Shown here piece by piece: positions 15,498-23,653 of a stretch of 29,562 bases of DNA. The translations under genes were made by a program, and so were the position numbers. The stretch is from positions 235 to 29,796 of the forward strand of contig DDXV01000008.1 of the NCBI GenBank assembly GCA_002347815.1, in the 5' to 3' direction. Each line of letters opens with the position of its first letter. Position 1 is the stretch's first letter. Source of the DNA: Syntrophaceae bacterium UBA2251 (GTDB lineage Bacteria; Desulfobacterota; Syntrophia; Syntrophales; UBA2251). The notes under the pieces are model-generated. The model did not search any database, was not told where the DNA came from, and saw only the letters and a list, made by a program, of their open reading frames with translations.

Positions 15498-17234
15498 TCA
15501 TGACAGGAAGCCCCGGGGGAAGAACAGGCCCACCCCGGCGCTCAAACCGGCAACCAAGTATACGGATTCCAGCAGGCCTTCCAGCAGAACGCCCGGAAAC
15601 CACGCCTCCCTATCACAAATGATAAAACAAATCCATACATAAAATGGACAGCTCATGAGCGTCCAGATTCGCCAGGGGGCCCATCCCGCGAACGGCGCCG
15701 CGACCAGGACGAGCGCGATCAGGAGGGCAATGCCCTTCAGGAGGACCAGGGTGCGGTCCCTGCCGATCAGGACCGGGATCGTCTCGCGACCGATGAGGCG
15801 GTCGCTCTGGATGTCCAGGATATCGGACAGGGCGGAACGGACGAACACCAGGGAAAAGGCCAGACAGAACGCGACCGTCAGGGACGGCGGCGCCTCGAAT
15901 CCGACCGTGATCCGGGGGAGAAAGGCGGTCACCGCGGCCCATGCCAGGGCCATGGCCACGTTCTTGGACCCCGGCAGGTCGCTCAACCCCCGAAAGCGCC
16001 AGTGCGACGGCAGGATCCGCAGATTGTAGACGAGGCCCAGCGCGGACAGCGTGAAAAGCAGGATGAAGGGGGCCCACCCCGAAAGGAAGGCGAGCGTCAG
16101 CGCCAGCACCATGGCGAGCACCGCCAGCGACAGGAAGAGCCGTTCGTGTCGCCGGTAGGTGGCCTCCCGGAAGGAACCGATGATGCTCCCCTTCCGGGCG
16201 AGAAACCGGTTCAGCGTATGCATGGCGTAGACGTAAAGCGCCGCCGTCAGAAGATTCAGGACATCGGGCCGAAGGCCCTGCAGGAACATGCAGGCAAGCG
16301 AAAGGCCGGCGGCGCCGATCGCGGAGAAGACCTCCGTTCGGACGGTCAGCGTCCAGAAGGCGAGCAGGCCCCGGCGCTTCTCTCCCTGGTCGTTCTCCAG
16401 GTAGTCGACCACGCGATGGATGATCCAGTTCGGCGTCGAGGCGCCGGCCGACACGCCGATCCGGCGGTACCGGGACAGGTCGATCCCGCTCAGGTTTTCG
16501 GCCGTCTCGATGTGAAACGTCGGCGTCCCCTGGCGCTCCGACAGGCGCGCCAGACGCTGCGTATTGGCGCTGTTCTGTCCCCCGACGATCAGCATGGCCT
16601 CCATCTCCGCCGCCATCGCCCGGACCTCGGTCTGTCTTTTTTCCGTCGAGTCGCAGATCGTGTTGAAGACCACGGTTTCCGGAAACCGGTCCCGGATGCA
16701 CCCGACCAGGGTTTCGAACTCTTCCACCCCCTGCGTGGTCTGGGCCACGACGCACACCCTTTCGAGGGCCGGCAGCCGGCCGACGTCCTCCGCGCTGCTG
16801 ATCACCGTCCCCCGGTCCCCGGCATAGCCCAGCAGGCCGTTGACCTCGGGATGGGACCGGTCGCCGATGATCAGGATGTGGTACTGCCGGGCGGCGTGCT
16901 TCTTGATGATCGCCTGCACGTGGGCGACCTTGGGACAGGTGGCGTCGATGATGCGGATCCCGCGGGCCTTGATCTCCCGCCGCTCCCGGGGGGAGATGCC
17001 GTGCGCCCGGATGATGAGCGTCGCCGGACCATTGCGGGTGTCCATGTCGTCCAGGCGTTCGATGGGGGTGATCCCCCTGAGCTTGAGCAGCGCGATCGTC
17101 TGGGGATTGTGGATCAGGGGGCCGTAGGTGTAGAGCCTTTCCTTGCCCCGGGGCGGGGCGAGGTCCAGGACCATATCGACGGCCCGCTTGACCCCCATGC
17201 AGAATCCCGCTGTCCTGGCCAGTTTAACGCCCAT
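15498..17234 (-). CDS. ispH: IspH (HMBPP reductase) fused to a UbiA-like membrane domain
   Basis: Residues 1-283 form a complete IspH, the [4Fe-4S] enzyme that makes IPP and DMAPP from HMBPP in the last MEP step. Cluster cysteines C12, C100 and C194 are present, with H42, H78, H128, E130, T167 and the AGASTP loop near 263. Residues about 290-578 are a polytopic membrane domain with some eight hydrophobic helices, related to UbiA prenyltransferases. The second Asp-rich motif is intact (D471, D474, D478, then GRETIPVLIG), but the first motif, normally NDxxDxxxD, reads NRFLARKGS at 342-350 and has lost all its aspartates. No stop or frame change separates the halves, so this is a true fusion. 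The start overlaps the end of tlyA by 11 bases. IspH activity is likely; prenyltransfer by the second half is doubtful. Confidence 0.93.
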   Translation of the reverse strand: MGVKLARTAGFCMGVKRAVDMVLDLAPPRGKERLYTYGPLIHNPQTIALLKLRGITPIERLDDMDTRNGPATLIIRAHGISPRERREIKARGIRIIDATCPKVAHVQAIIKKHAARQYHILIIGDRSHPEVNGLLGYAGDRGTVISSAEDVGRLPALERVCVVAQTTQGVEEFETLVGCIRDRFPETVVFNTICDSTEKRQTEVRAMAAEMEAMLIVGGQNSANTQRLARLSERQGTPTFHIETAENLSGIDLSRYRRIGVSAGASTPNWIIHRVVDYLENDQGEKRRGLLAFWTLTVRTEVFSAIGAAGLSLACMFLQGLRPDVLNLLTAALYVYAMHTLNRFLARKGSIIGSFREATYRRHERLFLSLAVLAMVLALTLAFLSGWAPFILLFTLSALGLVYNLRILPSHWRFRGLSDLPGSKNVAMALAWAAVTAFLPRITVGFEAPPSLTVAFCLAFSLVFVRSALSDILDIQSDRLIGRETIPVLIGRDRTLVLLKGIALLIALVLVAAPFAGWAPWRIWTLMSCPFYVWICFIICDREAWFPGVLLEGLLESVYLVAGLSAGVGLFFPRGFLS

Positions 17235-18000
17235 GGGACGCCTCGGAGACCCGTTTTTGAGCCAGAAGAAAAAACTCCCGGTTCCCGGCCGGCCCCAGGA
17301 GGGGCGACGGGCACGTTCCGACCACGGCCAGCCCGAGGCCCCGCGCGGAGGCCGCGACGTCCTCGATCACGCGGGCGTGCAGGTCCGGATCGCGGACCAC
17401 GCCGTGCTTGCCGACCTCCCCGCGGCCGACCTCGAACTGCGGCTTGATCAGCGCCAGAAGGCTCCCCCCTCCGACGACGAGCCGCTCCACGACCGGCAGA
17501 ACCAGCTTCAGGGAAATGAAGGAGACGTCGATGGTCGCCAGATCCGGCGGCGGGTCGAGGCCCCGCCCGTCGAAATGACGGATGTTGACGCGCTCCAGGC
17601 AAACGACGCGGGGATCCGCGCGCAGCTTCCAGGCCAGTTGCCCGTAACCCACGTCCAGGGCGTACACCTTCGCCGCCCCCGCCTGGAGCAGACAGTCGGT
17701 GAAACCGCCGGTGGAGGCCCCCACATCGAGCGCGACGCACCCCTGGACGCGAAGCGGCCAGGCCGCGAGGGCCCCCGCGAGCTTGAGGCCGCCCCGGCTG
17801 ACGTACGGCTGGTCCTGCCCCTCGAGGCGGATCGCCGCGGCGGCCGGAATCATCGCGCCCGCCTTGTCCACCCGGTCTTCCCCGACCCGGACGGCGCCGG
17901 ACAGGATGAGCGCCTGGGCGCGCTCCCGGGAGGGGCACAGGCCCCGCTCGACGAGCAGGCGATCGAGGCGGATTCTTTTTTCTGCCACGCCCGACCTCAT
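17224..18000 (-). CDS. tlyA: TlyA-family rRNA 2'-O-methyltransferase/S4-domain protein
   Basis: The 258-residue protein has an N-terminal S4 RNA-binding domain (about 9-65, RLDRLLVERGLCPSRERAQ) and a FtsJ-like Rossmann methyltransferase. SAM-binding motif I is DVGASTGGF (92-100). The likely K-D-K-E catalytic set is K73 (SRGGLKL), D158 (IDVSFIS), K186 (LIKPQFE) and E242 (GNREFF). Members methylate ribose in 16S and 23S rRNA; some are annotated as haemolysins, probably wrongly. The start shares an ATGA overlap with the dxs stop, and the end overlaps ispH, so it is embedded in the isoprenoid operon, an arrangement common in Proteobacteria-like genomes. Confidence 0.95.
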   Translation of the reverse strand: MRSGVAEKRIRLDRLLVERGLCPSRERAQALILSGAVRVGEDRVDKAGAMIPAAAAIRLEGQDQPYVSRGGLKLAGALAAWPLRVQGCVALDVGASTGGFTDCLLQAGAAKVYALDVGYGQLAWKLRADPRVVCLERVNIRHFDGRGLDPPPDLATIDVSFISLKLVLPVVERLVVGGGSLLALIKPQFEVGRGEVGKHGVVRDPDLHARVIEDVAASARGLGLAVVGTCPSPLLGPAGNREFFLLAQKRVSEASHGR

Positions 18001-19922
18001 GGCGGGGAAGCCGCGTTCATCAACCTTCGCGCCGCCGCGACGATCCCGTCCTCGTCGAGGCCGTAGCGCCGGCGCTGCTGGGCCTGCGTGGCGTGCTCGA
18101 CGAATTCATCGGCGATCCCCAGCCGGTGCACCCGGACGGGACCGATGCCGTCACGGGCGAAAAACTCCAGGACGGCGCTGCCGAAGCCGCCCATCAGGAC
18201 ATTTTCTTCGACGACCAGGACCCTGCCGGTGTCGGCGGCCGCCGCGCACAACAGGGCCTCGTCCAGGGGCTTCACGTAGCGGGCGTCGATCACCCGGGCC
18301 GAGACACCCTCCTGCTGCAACCGCGCCGCCGCCGCCAGGGCCGGTTGCACCATCGTTCCGACGGCGATGATCGCGAGATCGCCGCCCTCCGCGACGATCT
18401 CCCCCCGGCCGATGTCGAGGGCACGGCACGGCGCCTCGAGGGGCACGCCGACGGCCTTCCCCCGGGGGTAGCGGACGGCGGACGGACGGCCGCAGGAAAC
18501 GGCGGTCTGGAGCATCCGCTGGAGTTCGTTTTCATCCCGGGGCGCCATGACGACGAGGTTGGGGATCGCCCGGAGATAGGAGAGGTCAAACATGCCCTGG
18601 TGCGTCGCGCCGTCTTCGCCGACGAGTCCCCCCCGGTCGAGGGCGAAGACGACCGGGAGGTTCTGCAGGCAGACGTCGTGAATGATCTGATCGTAGGCGC
18701 GCTGAAGAAACGTCGAATAGATGGCCACCACGGGGATCAGCCCCTCCGTCGCCAGGCCGGCGGCGAAGGTCACGGCGTGCTGCTCCGCGATGCCGACGTC
18801 GAAGAAGCGGTGGGGATACTCCCGGGCAAACCCGGTGAGCCCCGTCCCCTCGCACATGGCCGCCGTAACGGCCACGATCCGGGCATCCTCCCGGGCCAGA
18901 CGGACCAGGGTCCGGCCGAAGATTTCGGTATACGTCGGGGGGGGCTCCGCCACCGCCAGGGGCCGGCCGGTTTCCACGTCAAAAGCGGAGATCCCGTGGA
19001 ATTTCAGGGGCTCCGTTTCGGCGAAGGCATACCCCTTCCCCTTGGTGGTGACGATGTGGACCAGGATGGGGCCCTCCATCTCGCGCACGTTCTGCAGGGT
19101 GCGGATGAGGCGGTCCAGCCGGTGGCCCTGCAGCGGCCCGACGTAGGTGAATCCCAGTTCCTCGAACAGGACGCCGGGGACGATAAAGGCCTTGAGCGAC
19201 TCCTCTATCTGACGGGTGAATTTGACCATCTGCTCGCCGATGCCGGGGATCGTCTTGAGAAACCCCTTGATCTCCGCCTTCAGCTTCGTCACGGTCTGGC
19301 CGGTCATCAGCCGGCTCAGATAGGCCGACATGGCCCCCACGTTGGGAGAGATGGACATCTCGTTGTCGTTCAGGATGATGATCAGGTTCTTCTTCCGGTC
19401 GCCGGCCCAGTTGAAGGCCTCGAAGGCGATTCCGGAGGTCATGGAGCCGTCGCCGATGACGACGATGACCTTGCCCGGCTGCCGGTTCAGGCATTGCGCC
19501 TCGGCGATGCCCGCGGCGGCGGAAATGGAGGTGCCGCTGTGCCCCACGTTGAATGCGTCGTAGGGGCTTTCCTCGCGCCTCGGGAACCCGCTCACGCCGC
19601 CCTGCTGACGCAGGGTGGCAAAGCGGTCCCGGCGACCGGTGATGATCTTGTGGGCGTACGCCTGGTGCCCGACGTCCCAGACCAGCTTGTCCTGGGGGGT
19701 GTTGAAGACGTAATGGATGGCCAGCGTCAGCTCCACCGTGCCCAGCGAGGAGGCCAGATGCCCCCCGGTCCGGGCGACGGTCCGGATGATCCGCTCGCGG
19801 ATTTCCTCCGCCAGGCGGTTCAACTGCTCCGTGTCGAGGCGCCGGAGATCCTCCGGGGAATCGATCCGGTCGAGCCAGGCCGCGGGTGGGATGTCTTTTT
19901 CCTTCGGGGTCGTTGCATTCAT
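17997..19922 (-). CDS. dxs: 1-deoxy-D-xylulose-5-phosphate synthase
   Basis: The thiamine-diphosphate enzyme joins pyruvate and glyceraldehyde-3-phosphate to DXP, the entry step of the MEP isoprenoid route. The 641-residue protein shows WDVGHQAYAHKIITGRRD near 80, VGHSGTSISAAAGIAEA near 125, the cofactor motif GDGSMTSGIAFEA near 157, and the transketolase-like DVGIAEQHAVTFAAGLATEG near 375 with the catalytic Glu. Length and motifs are normal. It starts six bases after the ispA stop and ends in an ATGA overlap with tlyA. With IspH and IspA in the same operon, the first and last MEP steps and chain elongation are co-expressed. Confidence 0.98.
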   Translation of the reverse strand: MNATTPKEKDIPPAAWLDRIDSPEDLRRLDTEQLNRLAEEIRERIIRTVARTGGHLASSLGTVELTLAIHYVFNTPQDKLVWDVGHQAYAHKIITGRRDRFATLRQQGGVSGFPRREESPYDAFNVGHSGTSISAAAGIAEAQCLNRQPGKVIVVIGDGSMTSGIAFEAFNWAGDRKKNLIIILNDNEMSISPNVGAMSAYLSRLMTGQTVTKLKAEIKGFLKTIPGIGEQMVKFTRQIEESLKAFIVPGVLFEELGFTYVGPLQGHRLDRLIRTLQNVREMEGPILVHIVTTKGKGYAFAETEPLKFHGISAFDVETGRPLAVAEPPPTYTEIFGRTLVRLAREDARIVAVTAAMCEGTGLTGFAREYPHRFFDVGIAEQHAVTFAAGLATEGLIPVVAIYSTFLQRAYDQIIHDVCLQNLPVVFALDRGGLVGEDGATHQGMFDLSYLRAIPNLVVMAPRDENELQRMLQTAVSCGRPSAVRYPRGKAVGVPLEAPCRALDIGRGEIVAEGGDLAIIAVGTMVQPALAAAARLQQEGVSARVIDARYVKPLDEALLCAAAADTGRVLVVEENVLMGGFGSAVLEFFARDGIGPVRVHRLGIADEFVEHATQAQQRRRYGLDEDGIVAAARRLMNAASPP

Positions 19923-19928
19923 GTTGAT

Positions 19929-20852
19929 TCAGGACTGCCTCTGGATGATGTAGGTTGCGATCCACCGCAGGGGATCGGCGCGATGATCGAAGTCCTTCAG
20001 GGACGTGACGGCCTGCCGCACGAGCCGGCGGGTCTTGCGTTTGGAGGCCGCCAGGCCCATCAGGGCGGGATAGGTGATCTTTCCCCGCGCGGCGTCGCTC
20101 CCCGTGGTTTTCCCCAGCCGGCGGGCGTCCCCCTCCACGTTCAGGATGTCGTCGGAGATCTGGAACGCGAGCCCCGCCTGTTCGCCGTAGGCCGTCAGGG
20201 CCGCCACCGCGTCGGCGGCCGCACCGGCCAGGATGGCGCCCGCGCGGACGGAGACGACGATCATGGCGCCGGTCTTGCGGGTGTGGATGTAGTGCAGCGT
20301 CTCCCGGTCCACGGCCTTGCCCGCCGACTGGACGTCGACGACCTGGCCGCCGACCATGCCCCGGAAGCCCGCCGCCGCCGCAATGTCGTGGATGACGGCG
20401 AGCAGTCGTTCCGGCGGCAGGGTCGCCCGCCAATCGGACCGGGACAGGAGATGGAAGGCCTCCGTGAGCAGGGCGTCGCCGGCCAGGATGGCGATGTCCT
20501 CCCCGAAGACCTTGTGGCTCGTCGGCCGCCCGCGCCGGAGGTCGTCGTCGTCCATGGCCGGCAGATCGTCATGGATCAGGGAATAGGTGTGGATGAACTC
20601 CAGGGCGCACGCCACCGGCAGGACCGTTTCCGCCTCTCCCCCGACCGCCTCCGCCGCCGCCATGCACAGAATGGGCCGGAGCCTCTTCCCCCCGGCAAGC
20701 ACGCTGTGGCGCATGGCCCGGAAGATGACCGGCGGAAAGACGTCTTCGGCGGGCAGGAACCGCGCCAGCGCCTCCTCGACCCGGGATTGTTTTTCCTTCA
20801 GGTAGGCTTGCGGCTTCAAGGCCTCGCTGTTGTCCCGTTTCCCGTCGCCCAC
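19929..20852 (-). CDS. ispA: Short-chain polyprenyl diphosphate synthase (farnesyl type)
   Basis: The enzyme condenses IPP with allylic diphosphates to farnesyl (or geranylgeranyl) diphosphate. The 307-residue protein has the bacterial first Asp-rich motif DDLPAMDDDDLRRGRP beginning at D95, with six residues between the paired and final Asp. The second motif SDDILN is at 233, and GKRLRP (55-60) binds IPP. Tyr90, five residues before the first Asp, is the bulky chain-length stop seen in farnesyl-type enzymes, which favours C15. The best start is GTG 20852, five bases after the xseB stop with GAGGA upstream; the frame extends upstream but only as an out-of-phase read of xseB. Order and spacing (xseA-xseB-ispA-dxs) match many proteobacterial operons. 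Confidence 0.96.
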   Translation of the reverse strand: MGDGKRDNSEALKPQAYLKEKQSRVEEALARFLPAEDVFPPVIFRAMRHSVLAGGKRLRPILCMAAAEAVGGEAETVLPVACALEFIHTYSLIHDDLPAMDDDDLRRGRPTSHKVFGEDIAILAGDALLTEAFHLLSRSDWRATLPPERLLAVIHDIAAAAGFRGMVGGQVVDVQSAGKAVDRETLHYIHTRKTGAMIVVSVRAGAILAGAAADAVAALTAYGEQAGLAFQISDDILNVEGDARRLGKTTGSDAARGKITYPALMGLAASKRKTRRLVRQAVTSLKDFDHRADPLRWIATYIIQRQS

Positions 20853-20857
20853 GGCGA

Positions 20858-21091
20858 TCAATCCTCGACGTCCGCGGTGGGCAGGGGGCGCACGACCAGA
20901 TCGTCCCCGTCGCGGAGGAGCACCTCCACGCGCCGTTCCGCCTCGTCGAGCTTTTGCGCGCACTGCCGCGAGAGGCGAATGCCCTCCTCAAAGGCCTTGA
21001 GGGACTCCTCCAGGGAAAGCTCGCCGCTTTCCATCTTGCGCACGAGCGCCTCCAGCTTGTGGAGGGCGTCTTCGAATTTTTCCTTGGCCAT
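20858..21091 (-). CDS. xseB: Exodeoxyribonuclease VII small subunit
   Basis: The 77-residue, mostly helical protein binds XseA to form exonuclease VII, which degrades single-stranded DNA. It has the family core KFEDALHKLEALVRKMESGE and LSLEESLKAFEEGIRLSR, followed by the helix CAQKLDEAERRVEVLL. Length is normal. It starts three bases after the xseA stop and ends five bases before ispA, so it is translationally linked to both. Confidence 0.96.
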   Translation of the reverse strand: MAKEKFEDALHKLEALVRKMESGELSLEESLKAFEEGIRLSRQCAQKLDEAERRVEVLLRDGDDLVVRPLPTADVED

Positions 21092-21094
21092 TCC

Positions 21095-22435
21095 TCACTG
21101 CTCCTGTTCGATCTTCAGGACCCGGGCCGTCAGGCGGCCTCGGGAAAGTTGCACGGCCACCTCGCCGCCGGCCGCGACGGCGTCCGCCCGGCGGAGGATC
21201 GCCCCGTCGGGAAGGCGGCGGACGATGCCGTACCCGCGGTTGAGCACGCCCAGGGGGCTGAGAGATCCCAGCAGAGCCGTACCGGCCTTGAGGCGTTCCC
21301 GGCTGCGCGCCAGCAGGGATTGGCAGCCCTGCTCCAGGCGGCGGCGACAATCCCCGGTCAGGAGGCGTTTTTCCCGGACCGTCTGCCGGGGATCCCGCTG
21401 AACCAGGCGCGTCCGGAGGCTCGACCACGCCGCCCGCTCCGCCGCTGCCCGCTGGCGGAGGCCGCGCCGCAGGCGCTCGCTAAAGTCGTCGACCGTCAGC
21501 CGGTGATCGCCGATGACCCGTCCCGGGTGACGGAGGCGATCCCCGGTCGTCCGGACACGCTCCTTGAACCCCCGCAGGCACAGTTCCTTCTGCCGGATCA
21601 GGCGCCGGGCGAGCGCATCCACCGTCCCCAGCAGTTCGTTCCGGACTGGCACGGCCAGCTCCGCCGCCGCCGAGGGGGTCGGGGCGCGGAGATCGGCCAC
21701 GAAATCGGCGATGGTGAAATCCGTCTCGTGACCGACGGCGGAAACCACCGGCAGGCGGCACCGGGCAATCGCCCGCGCCACGCCCTCGTCATTGAAGGGC
21801 GCGAGGTCCTCCAGGGAACCGCCCCCCCGGGCGAGGATGACACAGTCGACGTCGGCCCGGGTCTGAACGTCGCCCAGGGCCCGGACGATCTCGGCGGAGG
21901 CCTCCGGACCCTGCACCCGCACGGGGACGAGCAGGATCGGCACGGAGGGGAAGCGCCGGCCGGTCACGTTGAGGATATCCCGGATCACGGCGCCCGTGGG
22001 AGAGGTGATGACGGCGATCCGGCGGGGGAGGAACGGGAGCGGCCGCTTGCGGGCCGCATCGAAGAGTCCTTCGGCCTCCAGGCGGGCCTTGAGCTGTTCG
22101 AAGGCCTTCTGCAGGGCGCCCAGTCCGAGCGGCTCCACATGATCCACGATCAGCTGGTAGTCGCCGCGGGGCGGATAGACGCTCACCCGTCCCCGGCAGA
22201 GGACCCCCATCCCCTCCTCGAGGGAAAACCGGCCCGCGCGCTCGGGGGCGAAGGCGGAACGGAAGAGCACCCCGCGGATCTGGGAGCGGTCGTCCTTCAG
22301 GGTAAAGTACTGATGCCCCGAGGCGGGCCGGCGCAGGTTGGACACCTCGCCCTCGACCCAGACGACCCCGAAACAGCCTTCCAAAAGTTCCCTGATGCGC
22401 TCCGTCAGGATTGTAACCGTAAGAATTTCCTTCAT
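21095..22435 (-). CDS. xseA: Exodeoxyribonuclease VII large subunit
   Basis: The catalytic subunit of exonuclease VII has an N-terminal OB fold (GCFGVVWVEGEVSNLRRPASGH, near 22-45). A nuclease domain follows with PRRIAVITSPTGAVIRDIL near 135, ILARGGGSLEDLAPFNDE near 195 and AVGHETDFTIADFVADLRAPTPSAAAE near 222. A long Arg/Leu-rich coiled-coil region ends with SPLGVLNRGYGIV. ATG 22435 (MKEILTVTILTERI) is the right start; the open frame reaches 61 codons further but without family similarity. GGGGA lies about ten bases upstream. It is the first gene of the minus-strand operon, and a weak TTGTCA/TAGGTT promoter pair lies upstream (minus strand, 22487 to 22459). Confidence 0.97.
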   Translation of the reverse strand: MKEILTVTILTERIRELLEGCFGVVWVEGEVSNLRRPASGHQYFTLKDDRSQIRGVLFRSAFAPERAGRFSLEEGMGVLCRGRVSVYPPRGDYQLIVDHVEPLGLGALQKAFEQLKARLEAEGLFDAARKRPLPFLPRRIAVITSPTGAVIRDILNVTGRRFPSVPILLVPVRVQGPEASAEIVRALGDVQTRADVDCVILARGGGSLEDLAPFNDEGVARAIARCRLPVVSAVGHETDFTIADFVADLRAPTPSAAAELAVPVRNELLGTVDALARRLIRQKELCLRGFKERVRTTGDRLRHPGRVIGDHRLTVDDFSERLRRGLRQRAAAERAAWSSLRTRLVQRDPRQTVREKRLLTGDCRRRLEQGCQSLLARSRERLKAGTALLGSLSPLGVLNRGYGIVRRLPDGAILRRADAVAAGGEVAVQLSRGRLTARVLKIEQEQ

Positions 22436-22524
22436 AAATATCACATCCCCGGTGAAGAAACCTATCAGATATCCCCCCGTCTGACAAGCGGGATTTTGCC
22501 CCTCGCGCGGCCGCCGATTTCTCA

Positions 22525-22554
22525 TTGACAGGAGACCGGAAGATTTCGTATGGC
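22525..22554 (+). promoter_or_regulatory. Sigma-70-like promoter of the DHS-like gene
   Basis: A perfect TTGACA (22525-22530) and TATGGC (22549-22554) are separated by 18 bases. They lie in the divergent gap before the + strand gene at 22617 and would give a leader of about 55 bases. Confidence 0.6.
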
Positions 22555-22616
22555 GGGGGAAACAATGCGCAAAGGCCCGATCCGGAGGGACGGCCTGGAA
22601 AGCGGGATGAAGGATC

Positions 22617-23633
22617 ATGAAGAAGAAGGACTATCTGAAGCGGCCCATCCGGCATGTCGATATCAAGGCCATCGACGCCACGGCCATCATCGACGCCATG
22701 AAGGAGATGTCCTTCTCGGCCCGGGACCTCGGCGCGGCTGCGGAGATCTACGACCGGATGCTGGCCGACCGGAAGTGCGCCATCATCCTGACCATCGCCG
22801 GCAGCACGAGCGCCGGCGGCTGCATGCAGATTTACGCCGACCTCGTCCGGCATCACATGGTCGACGCCGTCGTGGCCACCGGGGCCACCATCGTGGACAT
22901 GGATTTCTTCGAGGCCCTGGGATTCCGCCACTACCGCGGCACCCCGCAGGTCGACGACCGGGAGCTGCGCCGGCTTTACATCGACCGGATCTACGACACC
23001 TATATCGACGAGGAGGCATTGCAGGCCTGCGACCGGACGGTCAAGGCGATCGCCGACACCCTGCCGCCGCGCCCCTATTCGTCCCGGGAATTCATCCGGG
23101 AGATGGGCCGTCACCTGACCGCGCACGCCAAAAAGAAGGATTCCCTGGTTCAGGTCGCCTACGAGGAAGACGTTCCGATCTTCTGCCCCGCCTTCTCCGA
23201 CAGCAGCGCCGGGTTCGGCCTCGTCCTCCATCAGCACGAGCGGCCGGATCGACACGTTTCCATAGACTCCGTCAAGGATTTCCTCGAACTGACGAAGGTC
23301 AAGATCGCCGCCAAGACGACCGGGCTTCTCATGATCGGCGGCGGGGTGCCCAAGAATTTCGCCCAGGACACGGTGATCTGCGCGGAGGTTCTGGGCAAGG
23401 ACGTCCCCATGCACAAATACGCCATCCAGATCACCGTGGCCGACGTGCGTGACGGCGCCTGTTCGAGTTCCACGCTGAAGGAGGCCGCGTCGTGGGGCAA
23501 GGTCGATGTGACCCATGAGCAGATGGTGTATGCCGAAGCCACCTCCGTCCTCCCCCTCCTGGCAAGCTACGCCTATCATCGGGGAAGCTGGAAAAAGCGC
23601 CGGCACTGGGCGTTCAGCAAACTGTTCGCTTAG
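22617..23633 (+). CDS. Deoxyhypusine-synthase-like protein
   Basis: The 338-residue protein belongs to the deoxyhypusine synthase fold family. The eukaryotic enzyme moves an aminobutyl group from spermidine to eIF5A; bacterial homologues have no eIF5A substrate and some act on free polyamines. Visible family segments are ILTIAGSTSAGG near 57, DVPIFCPAFSDSSAG near 185, IGGGVPKNF near 240 and EAASWGK near 289. K295 corresponds to the lysine that forms the imine intermediate. The His pair after GGGVxK, which includes the eukaryotic catalytic base, is replaced by Asn-Phe (N247-F248). A polyamine-modifying role is plausible but unproven. AAGGA sits close to ATG 22617. It faces the ATP-grasp gene across a 20-base gap. 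Confidence 0.9.
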   Translation: MKKKDYLKRPIRHVDIKAIDATAIIDAMKEMSFSARDLGAAAEIYDRMLADRKCAIILTIAGSTSAGGCMQIYADLVRHHMVDAVVATGATIVDMDFFEALGFRHYRGTPQVDDRELRRLYIDRIYDTYIDEEALQACDRTVKAIADTLPPRPYSSREFIREMGRHLTAHAKKKDSLVQVAYEEDVPIFCPAFSDSSAGFGLVLHQHERPDRHVSIDSVKDFLELTKVKIAAKTTGLLMIGGGVPKNFAQDTVICAEVLGKDVPMHKYAIQITVADVRDGACSSSTLKEAASWGKVDVTHEQMVYAEATSVLPLLASYAYHRGSWKKRRHWAFSKLFA

Positions 23634-23653
23634 CGGGCGACGAGAGAAGCCTC

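Noticed and set aside
15498..17234. IspH and UbiA as two adjacent genes
   Set aside because: The linker near residues 281-295 contains no stop and no ribosome site, and the same frame continues through both domains.
18093..21401. An 1102-codon plus-strand open frame opposite dxs, ispA and xseA
   Set aside because: Same antisense artefact; no start context or recognisable motif.
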